Assembly: GCF_932294415.1 (NCBI RefSeq) | Contig: NC_065539.1 | Span: 51,789,501-51,853,500 of the forward strand | DNA from: Quercus robur | Lineage: Eukaryota; Streptophyta; Magnoliopsida; Fagales; Fagaceae | Reading direction: 5' to 3' | Length of the DNA stretch: 64,000 nucleotides | Part shown: positions 44,191 to 58,335 of the stretch, in pieces | Layout of the letters: every line of letters starts with the position of its first letter | Position numbering within the stretch: position 1 is the first letter of the stretch | Notes under the pieces: model-generated | What the model was told of the DNA's origin: nothing | The model's database searches: none | What the model saw: the letters and a program-made list of their open reading frames with translations, nothing else | Made by a program: the position numbers and the translations under genes

Positions 44191-44388
44191 TCAAATGGAA
44201 TAATTTTCCATCATTTTAAAATTCATTCTATCATTAAAATCGTCAAATGCTGCATTTTTGGTTTCCAACATATGTTTAGCGACATATTGCAATATGTTGC
44301 TCAACATATGTTGGAAACCAAAAACGCAGCATTCGATGTTTTCAATGATAGAATGAATTTTAAGATGACGGAAGTTGATTCCATTTGA
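44191..44388. repeat. 198-bp near-perfect palindrome (foldback hairpin)
   Basis: Symmetric about 44289/44290 (ACATATTG-CAATATGT). The left arm begins TCAAATGGAAT and the right arm ends ATTCCATTTGA; the 99-nt arms match at roughly 88%. Partial relatives lie at 41320-41540, 43500-43800, 48590-48780 and 50640-50740. The RNA would form a long hairpin. Likely the core of a foldback-type element. Confidence 0.85.
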
Positions 44389-44812
44389 TGTGTGTGTGTG
44401 TGTGTGTGGGGATGTATTGTTATTTAATTTGTAACTATTGAAATATGAGGGAAAAAAAGAGAGAAGAAGAATGGGAATGTTCAGATAAGTCCTTACCACC
44501 ATAAAGTGTTGGACTAGCAAGTTTGATAAAAAAAGGAATATAATACTCTTTCGTAATAAGTTGCGAAATAGATGTTTAAAACCAGTGAAAAAGGAATATA
44601 ATACTTTTTTTGAGAAGGAAGTTCTTTTTGAATTAGGTAATGAATATAAAATTAATTTATAAACATATGTTTATTTTATAAATGATAAACATTTTGTTTT
44701 ATAATAGGGAAACATTAATGGATGCCTTAAGAGTATCGTTTTAGGAAATATTTTTAGAACTTTTTATTTGAAAAGGAAAAATAGACAATTAATTTTCTGA
44801 TAGCTTAATATA

Positions 44813-44864
44813 TTTCCCATGAAATTTTTTTTTTTTTTTTTTTAGAAAGAAATTTTCCATGAAA
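44813..44864 (-). mobile_element. Micro-retroinsertion in copy A with an empty site in copy B
   Basis: TTTCCCATGAAA (44813-44824) and TTTTCCATGAAA (44853-44864) flank a T-run followed by AGAAAGAAA. The other duplication copy reads ATTTCTCATGAAAGTAG near 51515 with no insert, so the insert arrived after the duplication. Confidence 0.8.
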
Positions 44865-45284
44865 GTAGTATCAAAACTTTCATTAAATAGTTTATTAACA
44901 AATGCTCTGAGAATTTGACCTTTTATAATATGTTTATACATATCTATTATCTTTATAGACTTGGAGTTTTAATAAATTGTGATCCATTTTCATGTAAAGC
45001 TAACAAACTAGTTACAAAAAACTAGTAAGGATTGAAATGGCGGCTTGGTCCATAGTAGTTAGTTGTTTAGAGCATTTTCTTAAAGAAAAAATTTAGTTAT
45101 AAAATTGGTTGTAGTCTAAGGCTATGACCTTACTCAATATCTTTTTATTGAAGGTGAATTTTGATAAATCCACCATTGGAATACATTTTCTTCTTATATG
45201 CTTCATGCTTGCAATATTTCTTGAAATTAAAGATCAATACTTATATCATCAATAAATTGTTTAATTTGCAAGTTTTTGTAGTTT

Positions 45285-45324
45285 AAAGTTATGCATAATC
45301 TTCTTAAAAAAAAGTTATACATAA
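45285..45324 (+). mobile_element. Micro-retroinsertion: 12-bp insert in a 14-bp target duplication
   Basis: AAAGTTATGCATAA (45285-45298) and AAAGTTATACATAA (45311-45324) flank TCTTCTTAAAAA. Confidence 0.55.
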
Positions 45325-45539
45325 AATATAAGCTTATTGATTATATAGTAAATAATATCTGATTGACACAAAATTTGATATGTATATTAAGAGTGTAAAG
45401 AACATATAATTCAACGGTTAGATTTTTAAAATATGTAGTAATGTTTATTTTATTGAATAGGGTAGCTTAACTTTGTCATTTTCTTAATACCTATATCTGT
45501 TTTTAAGTTTTTTGATCATGTGACACATTACATAGATTT

Positions 45540-45573
<34 letters not shown>

Positions 45574-45637
45574 AATATTTTAATATTTTATTTTCATTTA
45601 ATTGTGGGAAAAGTTAAGGGATGATTCCTTAAGGACA

Positions 45638-45886
45638 TTTCCTAAAAAACTTAAACTTTTGGAACAATCCGTAATTTAACATGGTACCAAAGCATGAGAT
45701 CCTGAGTTCAATCCCTGATTTTACTCTATCTCCCATTTAAAATGTTAAATTCCCACTTATTAGTCTCCCACTTATAAAGGGAAAGTTTAGGGTCACAAGT
45801 GAGGGAGAGTGTTAGACTTATGGTGAAGTGATTAAATTCACGATTTTCTAAAAAGTTTAAGTTTTTGGGACAATCAGTAATTTAAC
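45638..45886 (+). mobile_element. Miniature LTR retrotransposon (TRIM/SMART-like), about 250 bp
   Basis: The 3' LTR is 45810-45886 (77 bp, TGTTAGACTT to AATTTAACA, perfect TGTTA/TAACA ends). The last ~44 bp of the same LTR recur at 45638-45681 as a truncated 5' LTR. Directly after it, TGGTACCAAAGC (45682) resembles the initiator-tRNA-Met primer site TGGTATCAGAGC. Directly before the 3' LTR, GTGAGGGAGAG is a polypurine tract. Only about 128 bp lie between. These parts in this order define a TRIM/SMART-type element. Confidence 0.7.
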
Positions 45887-46110
45887 AGACTTCATGTTAT
45901 TACTCTCCTTTCTAAAGATGAATTTTCTAGGAATTTATGGTACTGAACGCCGGTTTAAATTGTTGCTAGCTGAGCTTTGTTGTTTGTAAATGGTAAGCAA
46001 CCCTTCTCTTTCTTTCTCTCATACTCGGCAAAAAAAAAAAAAAAAAAAAAAATGAACTCCTCCGGTCCTTCTCCATCTGAAGATTCTAAAAGACAACAAA
46101 AATCACCGTC

Positions 46111-46317
46111 ATGTTTCTATTAAAAAAAAAAAAAAATCATCATGATGATGCTACTACCAACTCCAACAAACAAAGCTTGGTAGTCCGAAACTTTCCTAAC
46201 TTACCAAAAATCAACAACGACGTGGAAAGAAGAAGCTCACTAAGCTACGAATCTTGCTCAAATTTCTTTCCAGAATCGAATTCAACCACTAGCTATTTCC
46301 CTCATCTGTCAGTGTGA
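46111..46317 (+). CDS. Small hypothetical ORF (68 codons), doubtful
   Basis: Reads NHHDDATTNSNKQSLVVRNF and NFFPESNSTTSYFPHLSV; polar, Ser/Asn-rich, no domain recognised. An open stretch just upstream (MNSSGPSPSEDSKRQQKSPS, from about 46052) ends in a stop before an A-run, so a frame may have been broken by poly(A) expansion. It lies between blocks shared by the two duplication copies and is not seen in copy B, so it probably arrived with an insertion. It could be an exon fragment of an unknown gene. Confidence 0.2.
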   Translation: MFLLKKKKNHHDDATTNSNKQSLVVRNFPNLPKINNDVERRSSLSYESCSNFFPESNSTTSYFPHLSV

Positions 46318-46629
46318 GGAAGGAAAAGTTTGAATGAGTTGGGTGTTAGGAGTGTTTGCATTCTTTTGTATTTTTGTACATGTATATAAAATGATTGGAA
46401 TGGCCACATCGGTCAGCAAAGAATTTTTTTTTAAAAATCCTTTAAGGAATCAAGGGTATTTATCTTGTTAAATATTGAAAGGAAGTCAATAGATTATAAT
46501 TAGTTTCCTGTGAGATAAATCACATACAAAGTTGAGGATGGAGGGTGACCCTTAGAATTAAATCACATTAAAATTATATTTCTAAACTATTAGTCAAGTT
46601 ACAATTAAGACTCATTGTTATCCAACTAT

Positions 46630-46908
46630 ATGTGTGTGTTTGGATTGCATGCTAGAAGCGTGCAATCCAGCGTTTGCGTTTTTGGCTGGGTCTCACGGTA
46701 CTGTTCATGACTCAGTCAAAAAAGCAAAAATACGTATACTAATGCATTTTTAGGTCCCACGGCACTATTCATACCTTTAAAAATTGCATACCAATGCATT
46801 TTTAGGTCCCACGATACTATTCATATCTTTAAAAATTATTTTGCTACAGTATTTTTAGTAATAAATTTTTAGTTTTCAGGAAATAAACAGCATTTAAACA
46901 CACCTTAT
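46630..46908. mobile_element. MITE-like insertion with an empty site in copy B
   Basis: The ends GTGTGTTTGGATTGC and (complemented) GGTGTGTTTAAATGCTG form terminal inverted repeats. Copy B reads CTATATGGCCCAATTC at about 54196 where copy A has CTATAT, the insert, then TATAGCCCAATT. A 45-bp direct repeat inside begins AATGCATTTTTAGGTCCCAC (about 46741 and 46793). Non-coding. Confidence 0.7.
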
Positions 46909-47684
46909 AGCCCAATTAAACTTAGCAACACTCAATGTGGGACATTTGATACCCGTATAAAACATTTATTTAATCCAATCCACACAATCTTGCGTGTCAC
47001 GAAAACAATAAACCGTAGTTTGCTTTTAAATGTTGCTTCACACAGACCGAGTGCTTATTTTTATGTTCGTGGTCACACAAAGACAACTTATGCCAATGTA
47101 TTTAATTAGTTTTCAAAATCATTCAACCACGTGAATTTGTTTTCTTGCTAGTTAGAACAAAGATGGATGCAGTGGTTAGTGATTCACTCTTATTATTAGT
47201 TGCATGTATTTTTCCTTTGCTTTATTTAAAATGATCCTCCATCCTGGTTATTTATTTATTTATTTTCATAATCTGTGCAAACTAGACTAACTAGTTAAAT
47301 AAAACTTTTAAACCAGTGAAGGTTAACCAAGGTAATTTCCTCATGTTCCACGCCAAACATGATTGATTACTTCAATTTTTTTTTCTTTTTTCTTTTTGAG
47401 AGAAAAGATAGTGAGATTGAATACTTTAATTAATTATGATAAGGTTTGAGAATTGTGATACGACACCATTTGACTACTGGATATGTTGATGGGTTTTGGG
47501 CCTTGTAGCGCCGACACTGTGCATATTTCAAGTCTTGCAAGGTCTACTACTTTTCATAAATATTTATGGGATGCTGGAAGCATCTGTTTATTAAAATTAA
47601 CAGTATGAATAAAAGATTCTACATTTCTACTCAGCTTTTCTAGTCGATTATTGGCTTGTTGAGAGAAAGAATGGCATCTATATT

Positions 47685-47734
47685 GGGCCCCTTTTGGTAT
47701 TTTTTTTTTGTTGAGAAAGGGCCCCTTTTGGTAT
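47685..47734 (-). mobile_element. Micro-retroinsertion in copy B with an empty site in copy A
   Basis: GGGCCCCTTTTGGTAT at 47685-47700 and 47719-47734 (perfect, 16 bp) flank nine T and GTTGAGAAA. Copy A has TTTGGGCCCTTTAGTCTGG at about 40694 with no duplication. Confidence 0.85.
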
Positions 47735-49199
47735 GGTTCAGCCCAATGAAACACTAATTTCATAGGACATGGTTTTATTTTAATGGGCCTGAGCCTTACA
47801 ACGTTTAGGCATAGGCCCAAATAATGGGATTTTATTTTTTTACTTTTTTGGAATAAAGGAATTTATTGAGAGGAAAAGCAAATCCCACTGGGACCAACTC
47901 CATTCTATACAGTCTAAAGACCCTTTTCTTTTTTTTTTTTTTGGTTGAGAAGATTACATCGTAAAGACTTAATTATACCATTTGAGACTCCACTTATAAA
48001 GTTTCTTATGGGCAAATAATTAAATTACCTTATATCAAAATTTACCTACACAAAAAGGACTTTATAGGTTCCTTGGCAGCGATGATAAAGAACAATTCAC
48101 AATAAAAAGTACACTATAATTTTATGGGCAAGACTTAGGTACAATACTTAGGTGTTGTTTCTTAGGTTTCCCTCTTAAGATTTTGTCATGTGGATTTTTT
48201 CTCATAAGATAAAAGTGTATTTTTTAATTAAGTAGCCACATGGCTGAATCTTAAGAGGGGAACCTAAGGAACAGTACTTAAGGTATTGTATCGAAGTTTT
48301 GTCCTAATTTTAAATATAAAAAAAGGGACAAAAATCCAAATAACACCAATTCAGTTTGGGTCAATTGTCATTTTCATTTATAAACTTTCATAATAATTAT
48401 TTTCACCTGTAAGGTTCACAATTATTGTCAAGTTGACCCTTTGGTCTATAAACTACAGTTATTTATTTTTTTTAAAAAAACCCTCTTATTACAAAAGAAA
48501 ATTTTAACATTTTACTAATTAAAATATAATTTAAAAAAAAAAGTAAAATCATCCACAGCTGACTCACAAGCCACTAAAAAACAATCAAATGTCGCATTTT
48601 AGGTTTCCAACATATTGCACAATATGTTGTTGCTAAACATACATTGAATGAATTTTAAGATGACGGAATGACATTTGATGCTTTTCTTAACATATATTGC
48701 ACAAACATGACATTTGATGTTTTCAATGATAGAATGAATTTTAAGATGATAGAAGCTGGATCCATTTGATGTATTTTTTTATATCAGAATTGTATTGATA
48801 TTCATTTGTGACAAAAGTAAGAAATTTATGTATAAGATTTTTACAAATTAAATGAAACTTCTTTTGTAATAAATTGAATAACAATACATCTTTGATAAAA
48901 AAAAAAAAAAAAAATACAACAACTGGAATTAGCCTCCATCATCTTAAAATATATTTTATCTTTGAAAACAACAAATGTCTTCTTCTTCTTCTTCTTCTTC
49001 TTCTTTCTCTCTCTCTCTCTCTCATGTTTTGGATGAACTTGCTTTAAAGCTTCTTTTTTAGTATTTCTCTAATTTCTATTTTGGTCCACATAATTTGGGG
49101 GTATATAGTCAAAAAGAGAGACAAATCAATGAACCATCTGAAGTGTATGTGTAATGAAAAACTGAAGGGGAAGGGAGTTTTTTTTTTTTTTTTTTTTTT

Positions 49200-49421
49200 T
49201 TGTAATAGCGGCAGTCGTAATGCAGATTTGGAAAATTTTCATAAGGGAGTGATTAGTCTATTGCAACAAAATTATTACAAGTTATTGCAACAAATAACAT
49301 ATTGATGCAATAAATTAATACTTTTATTCCTTATTACAACAAAAAAATGTTCACAAGGTAAATTAGTTCATATTGGCACTAAAGTTCCTTTTTGTTGCAA
49401 TATAGGTTTTTTCTTGTAGTG
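49200..49421. mobile_element. Terminus of a CACTA (En/Spm-type) transposon
   Basis: Ends TTTTTTCTTGTAGTG at 49407-49421, the complement of the standard CACTACAAGAAAA terminal repeat. The preceding 200 bp repeat TTGCAACAAA-like words in both orientations, as CACTA subterminal regions do. The opposite end (CACTAC...) was not found, so this is a remnant or its far border is obscured. Left edge approximate. Confidence 0.65.
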
Positions 49422-49992
49422 ATAAGTTATTATAAATATTTTTAAGTTTATGATTAATGTAGCATTAAATTCATATAAAATTCTCCTATTTATCTCTTTC
49501 TTTCTTAAATTAAAAAATATATATTAGACATTTTTTTTTTAAGGTGATTAGGACATGGGTTTAAGAGTTATTTTTGAATTGGGTAATGAATAAAAATTAA
49601 ATTTATAAACATATGTCTACTTTATAAATGATTAAAATCTTGTTTTATAATATGTTTCTTCTTCACAAATTAGGAGTTTTAATCAGTTAGGCAAAACTAT
49701 ATTTAGTTGGCTTAGTTCATAATATCTATTTATTTGTTAAGAGTACTTTCTTCATACATATATTTTTTATGATTTTTTTTTAAAATTTTTTTATTTAATA
49801 TCATGCTTACATGGGATTCATCGTCCCTTTTTTAATTTTTATCTTCATTTAATTATTTAACTCATCATATATATATCTGGTCCTAAAATCTATATATATA
49901 TATATATAATAATATCTAAAATCTGAAATGTAACATTTATTGTTATTATACTCCTATTAGGCCACATCATTCTAACGTTTCAGTCAACTTCG

Positions 49993-50045
49993 ATCTGTTC
50001 GGTCTATATATATATATTTTTTTTTTGAGAATCTGTTTGGTCTAT
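49993..50045 (-). mobile_element. Micro-retroinsertion: 23-bp insert in a 15-bp target duplication
   Basis: ATCTGTTCGGTCTAT (49993-50007) and ATCTGTTTGGTCTAT (50031-50045) flank ATATATATA, a T-run and GAGA. Confidence 0.65.
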
Positions 50046-51644
50046 TTTAGTCCATTCAATCCACTTTAGTCCATTCAATCCACTTTTGTCCATTCGATAT
50101 ACTTTAGTGATGCTTTAGGATAAGAGGTTTTTATAGAAAAAATAGCAACTTCATTAATAAGTATGGCACATTCTTAGCGTAATAATGGTAGATTTTTTTA
50201 TATTTATTTATATAATTACATTTTTCTTATATTATTAAAGTTTTGTATTTTTTTTTCTCTAATATAAGTGATGAACTGGAATTCATCCCGGTTGGGTCCA
50301 TATGGGCAAGCCATATTCACTCATGAGCTTGAGCAAAGTAGGTGAAACATGCTTGAAGAAAAATATGTTGAATCTTGATCACTTTAGTTGTTCTTTTTTG
50401 AAAATTTAAACACTTTTATGTTTAAGATGAATTATGAAGTCAAAAGATTGAATTGAATTTTAGGCAAAGTCAGAGAATGCAATTTATAATTTAGCCTAAA
50501 AAGAATTTACATGTTGACTCAAGTAAATAAAATCAAGCTCCTATTTGTTAACCAATCTCTTATTTACACAGTTATCTACGACTTTTTATTTACATAGTTA
50601 CACCGTTAAACAATCTTAAGTCATTGCTCAATATGTTGCTAAACATATACCGTAAACAAAAAAGCAACATTTGATGTTTTCATTGATAGAATGTATTTTA
50701 ATTAAGATGATGGAAGCTACTTCCATTTTATGAATCTTTATTTTTTATTTTTATTGGAATTGTATTTCTATTCAATCTATAAACTATTTAAATATAAGGG
50801 GAAAAATAAAGAGAGAATAAGGGAACGATTGGATAATTCCTTACCACCTGAAAGAGGTGGACTAGCATGTTTGAGAAAAAGGAAGGCGAAAATACACTTT
50901 TGGCCTAAAAACACGTCATTTGTTGTTTTTTTAAAGATAAGGACTCATATATCTGCCTTACGACATCTATAACTAAAGATGTAGTGTCCAATCCAAGGGA
51001 AGTTCCCAAAGCGGTTTATATGAATTTAACGGAACATCACACCTTAAAAGTTGTACTCTTATATCTTTATAGACGAGGTTGATCTTCATGTGTTTTGTTT
51101 GGTTTTGGTAGGCTAGGAATATTGGCACTATTGTTAAAATTACTGTTGATGCGGTTGTAATTTTGTCTGCTATTGGTTGCTGAAAATGGGAGTTAATCTC
51201 TAATGTTAGGGTTGTTGACCATGAAAAGAAGAGATATTTGAACTAAAAAAAAAAAATTATTAGTTGATTTTTATGGTGATTAAGATATGGGTTTTAAGAG
51301 TTTTTTTTTTTTTTAGAAGGAAGTTTTTTTGAATTTGGTAATGAATATAAAATAAATTTATAAACATATGTTTATTTTATAAATGATAACCATCTTGTTT
51401 TATAATAGGGAAACGTTAATGGATGCCTTAAGGGAATTGTTTTAGGAAATATTTTTAGGACTTTTTATTTGAAAAGGAAAAATAAACAATTAAGTTTTTG
51501 ATAGTTTTATATATTTCTCATGAAAGTAGTATCAAAACTATCATTAAATAGTTATCAACAAATGCCAAACTGGACCTTTTATAATATGTTTATACATATC
51601 TCTCTTCTTTACAGACTTGGAATACATTGTGCTCTATTTTCATG

Positions 51645-51691
51645 TAAAGCTAACAAATTTTTATTTTTAGAGAAACTATAAAGCTAACAAA
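51645..51691 (-). mobile_element. Micro-retroinsertion in copy B with an empty site in copy A
   Basis: TAAAGCTAACAAA at 51645-51657 and 51679-51691 (perfect) flank TTTTTATTTTTAGAGAAAC plus TA. Copy A reads TGTAAAGCTAACAAACTAG near 44994 with a single copy of the word. Confidence 0.85.
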
Positions 51692-54600
51692 CTAGTTACA
51701 AAAAAACTGCTAAAGATTGAGATGGTGGCTTGGTCCAAAATATTTAGTTGTTTAGAGCACTTTCTTAATACTTTTTATTTGTTTTTAATTTTTTTTTATC
51801 ATGTGACACGATACATAGATTTCATCATCTCTTTTTATTTTTATTTTTATATTTTATTTTTATTTAATTATGGAAAAAGTTAACGGATGATTCCCTAAGG
51901 ACATTAGTTTAGAAAATATTTTTGGAAACTTTTTATCAAAAAAGATAAAAGTGATTAATTTTTCTGATAATTTTTTATATTTCCCATAAAAGTTATATCA
52001 AAACATTCCTTAAGTAGTCCATTAACTTCTTAGGGCACCCAAACCCTTTAATTATTTAACTACCGACAGCTTTGTTTGAAATTATTTCTTGCAGTGTAGG
52101 CACAATCATCCTCTATTTATAGCAAACAACATTGAAATCAATTTTGAACCATTCTGTGTAAGCCAAAGAATTGCAAAAGAATGAAAAATTGAGCTTGACC
52201 GTATGATTCCAAATCCAAACAATAAAATGGAAAGATTGATAGATTATACAATCATCCTTTGATACGTGTTAGATTTCCAATGCTATTATTAAGTCAAATA
52301 TTTTCATTTGCCAGCTCGGTTCCTCTAGACATTCAGTTTGTGCTTGAAGGCAATTTAATCATTAGTTGAATAAAACTATTTGATCGGATTCTCTAGAAAA
52401 AGAAGAAGAAGAAAGATTATACATTATTTATTTCTTTTTGGATTAATTAATGTGAATGTGATTTGAAATTATCAAATTGTACTGCGAATATCTTTGACGG
52501 TGGTGGTTGTTGAACTGGAATTCAACTTGGTCTGGTCCATATGGGACAAACCATATTTACTCATGAGCTTGGCCAAAGTTGGTGAAACATGCTAGTAGAA
52601 AAATATGTTGAATGTTGATCACTTCAGTTGTTTTTTTAATTTTTTTTTTAAAATTAAACACTTTATATATGCTTAATATGAATTATGAAGTTAAGAGATT
52701 GAATTAAATTTTAGAAAAATCAAAGTGCCGTAATTTGTAATTCAGCCTAAAAATTTTTTACGGTTGATTCAACTCTCGAGTAAAATAAAAGTAAGCTCCC
52801 ATTTGTCAACCAATCTCTTATTACGTGATTACTACGACTTTGTATTCAACTTTGAGGCAATAGTAGTTAGTATCCCTTTCTAATAGGTGGTTTCTGGCTA
52901 TCTATATATATTAAGAGGATTTAGAAAATTAATTATTTTATTTTTACTTACAAAAATACCTCTAATTTAATTAACTTATCCTTATTCTCAAAAAATAAAA
53001 AATAGGGTTAAAACCATAAATCGAAAAAAATTAATAACAAAAAAGTGAAAAATAAAAACTCTCCACAGTCCCCACTTTTTCCTAAAAAAACCATCCCACC
53101 TTTTTTTTTTAAAAAAAAAAAACCACCCAAATTCTGTTAAAAAAAAAAAAAAAAAAACCTACCCCACCGTCTTAAAAAAAAAAACCCACCCACGGTTTCC
53201 TAAAAAAAAAAAAAAAAAAAAACTGTCCCATATCACATCCAAAAAAAAAAAAAAAAAAAAAAACTAAACATATTTTAATGTTATTTTGGTGTTTATTTTT
53301 TAAAACTAGCCTTATCAAAACTTTTAGTCATAAGTGAAACTTTTGTGGAAAAATAAGTGCAAAACTCAAGTAATAAGTGAAAAGTTATAACACTGATCCA
53401 AAAAAAAAAAAAAAAAAAGCCTAATTGCACGCGCGAAGATAGTTGTTCTGTCATTGCTCTATTGCAAATAGAACTTTTAATTATAGAACTTTGGTAGTAG
53501 AGTTTTTGTGGAATATAGCTTTAATTTAAAAGTACTTTAGTGTTTTGATTTTAGCGAATTAGAATGAATAATTTATTAAAATTTTGAATTTATAAAGTAT
53601 GAAAGACCCTATAAGCCTAACTTCCGTTTGTCCATTACTTGAAAAAAGAAAAAAATGGTTTGCCCATTGCGGTTTTGAACTTTTAGTCATTATTTTCTTA
53701 GTCGACTGTATGTTGGCATGTCCTAATTATGTGGCCAAGGGTCAAGTTGCTTTCATGGGACTACTCTAATTATGTGGCCAGGGGTCAAGATGAATTTTCT
53801 AGGAATTTCTGGTACCGACTACCAAGCACCGGTTTTGGTTATAAGATAGCAGTTTTGACAAAGTCCCAAACCAGCTGCTCTAGCTGAGCTTTGATGATTG
53901 TAAGCAAACCACTCGGTTAAATACTTCAAATACGTAGGAATCATTTGGAAAGGCATATAATCCATCCACCATGAAAAAATGAAAATATTGTTTATTCAAG
54001 GAACCAACGGGTTGGAGGGAACTCTGTGTTCTCGATAGATTATACTAATTCTGCTATTATACATGGTATTAGATTAGTTTCCTACGAGGTAATTTACCGA
54101 CAAAGTAGAGGATGGAAGATATCCTGTCCCGAAAGGGTTAGTCACATCTGAACCATATTTCAAAAGTATTAGTCAAGTTTGCTCATCACTATTATCTATA
54201 TGGCCCAATTCAACCTTAGTAACACTCAATGCAAGACTCTATATTACCCCTTATTACATTTTTATCCAATCCAATCCACATGATCCTGGTATCACAAAAA
54301 TCCCATCCACATGATCCCGGTATCACAAAAACTGTCAACCGCCCTTCGCTTTTAATGTTGATTCCACATATAGTGTGCTTATTTTATGTTTTTGGTGGTC
54401 ATACAAAAATGAGCTTATGCCATTGTGATTAGTTTTCAATCATTCAATCAAGTGAATTTGTTTTCTTGATAGTTAGAACAAAGTTGGGAGCAGTGGCTAA
54501 TGATTCCGTCTTATTATTAGTTGCATGTAGTTTGTTCTCTTTTTTCTGTAAATGATACTCCATCCTGGTTATTCTTTTTCATAATCTGTGCAAACTAGTC

Positions 54601-54957
54601 AAATAAAAGTTTCAAACTAGTGAAGGTTAACAAAGGTTGTTTTTTGCCAGAGTAAGTCATTTAAGCATTCATTTATAACAAAGCACTGGTTTATCAAAGC
54701 GAGTTCCTATAGTCTTATAAAGTAGTTGGCTCTTGAGTTTCAGCTTTAACATACAAGTTACTCCCTTATGAAGAGAGAAACACAAAGACCATCCATGACC
54801 ATTATATCATACCTTTCAAGTAAGTACGCATACAAAAAAAAGAAAAAAGAAAAAAAGGAAAATTGGAAATATAGATAATACACCCAAGATTGTGTTCCAG
54901 TACTTGCAGTCTTATATTTCTGTGTTCTTTGCTAGGGGCTCCCTTCTATTCCATTTC

Positions 54958-58260
<3,303 letters not shown>

Positions 58261-58292
58261 TTTCCTATATCACTCAAAGAACCTTGACACAA

Positions 58293-58295
<3 letters not shown>

Positions 58296-58335
<40 letters not shown>

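Larger units (their letters stand above)
40293..47332. repeat. Segmental tandem duplication, copy A (about 7.0 kb)
   Basis: Starts AATTTCCTCATGTTCCACGC and ends CAGTGAAGGTTAACCAAGG. The same start recurs at 47333 and the same kind of end at about 54620, directly followed by unique sequence. Shared blocks in order: 40300-40820 with 47335-47840; 41040-41870 with 48300-49030; 44600-44990 with 51310-51640; 45920-45980 with 53790-53880; 46930-47330 with 54200-54635. The copies differ by many substitutions and by insertions private to one copy. No conserved gene is inside. Confidence 0.9.
47333..54635. repeat. Segmental tandem duplication, copy B (about 7.3 kb)
   Basis: Second copy of the block described at 40293. 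It lacks the solo LTR, the TRIM and the MITE of copy A. It has its own extra features: a CACTA terminus (to 49421), a second direct duplication (about 50268-50585 with 52508-52838, both with GAACTGGAATTCA and CCAATCTCTTATT), several micro-retroinsertions, and poly(A)-rich DNA at 53100-53420. A 31-bp tandem repeat (ATCCACATGATCC) lies near 54285-54330. No gene. Confidence 0.9.

Noticed and set aside
51290..51345. A thirteenth micro-retroinsertion (T-run plus AGAAGG near 51300, compared with 49557)
   Set aside because: The flanking words (AAGAGTT / AAGTTTTT) are too simple to separate a target duplication from T-run slippage.
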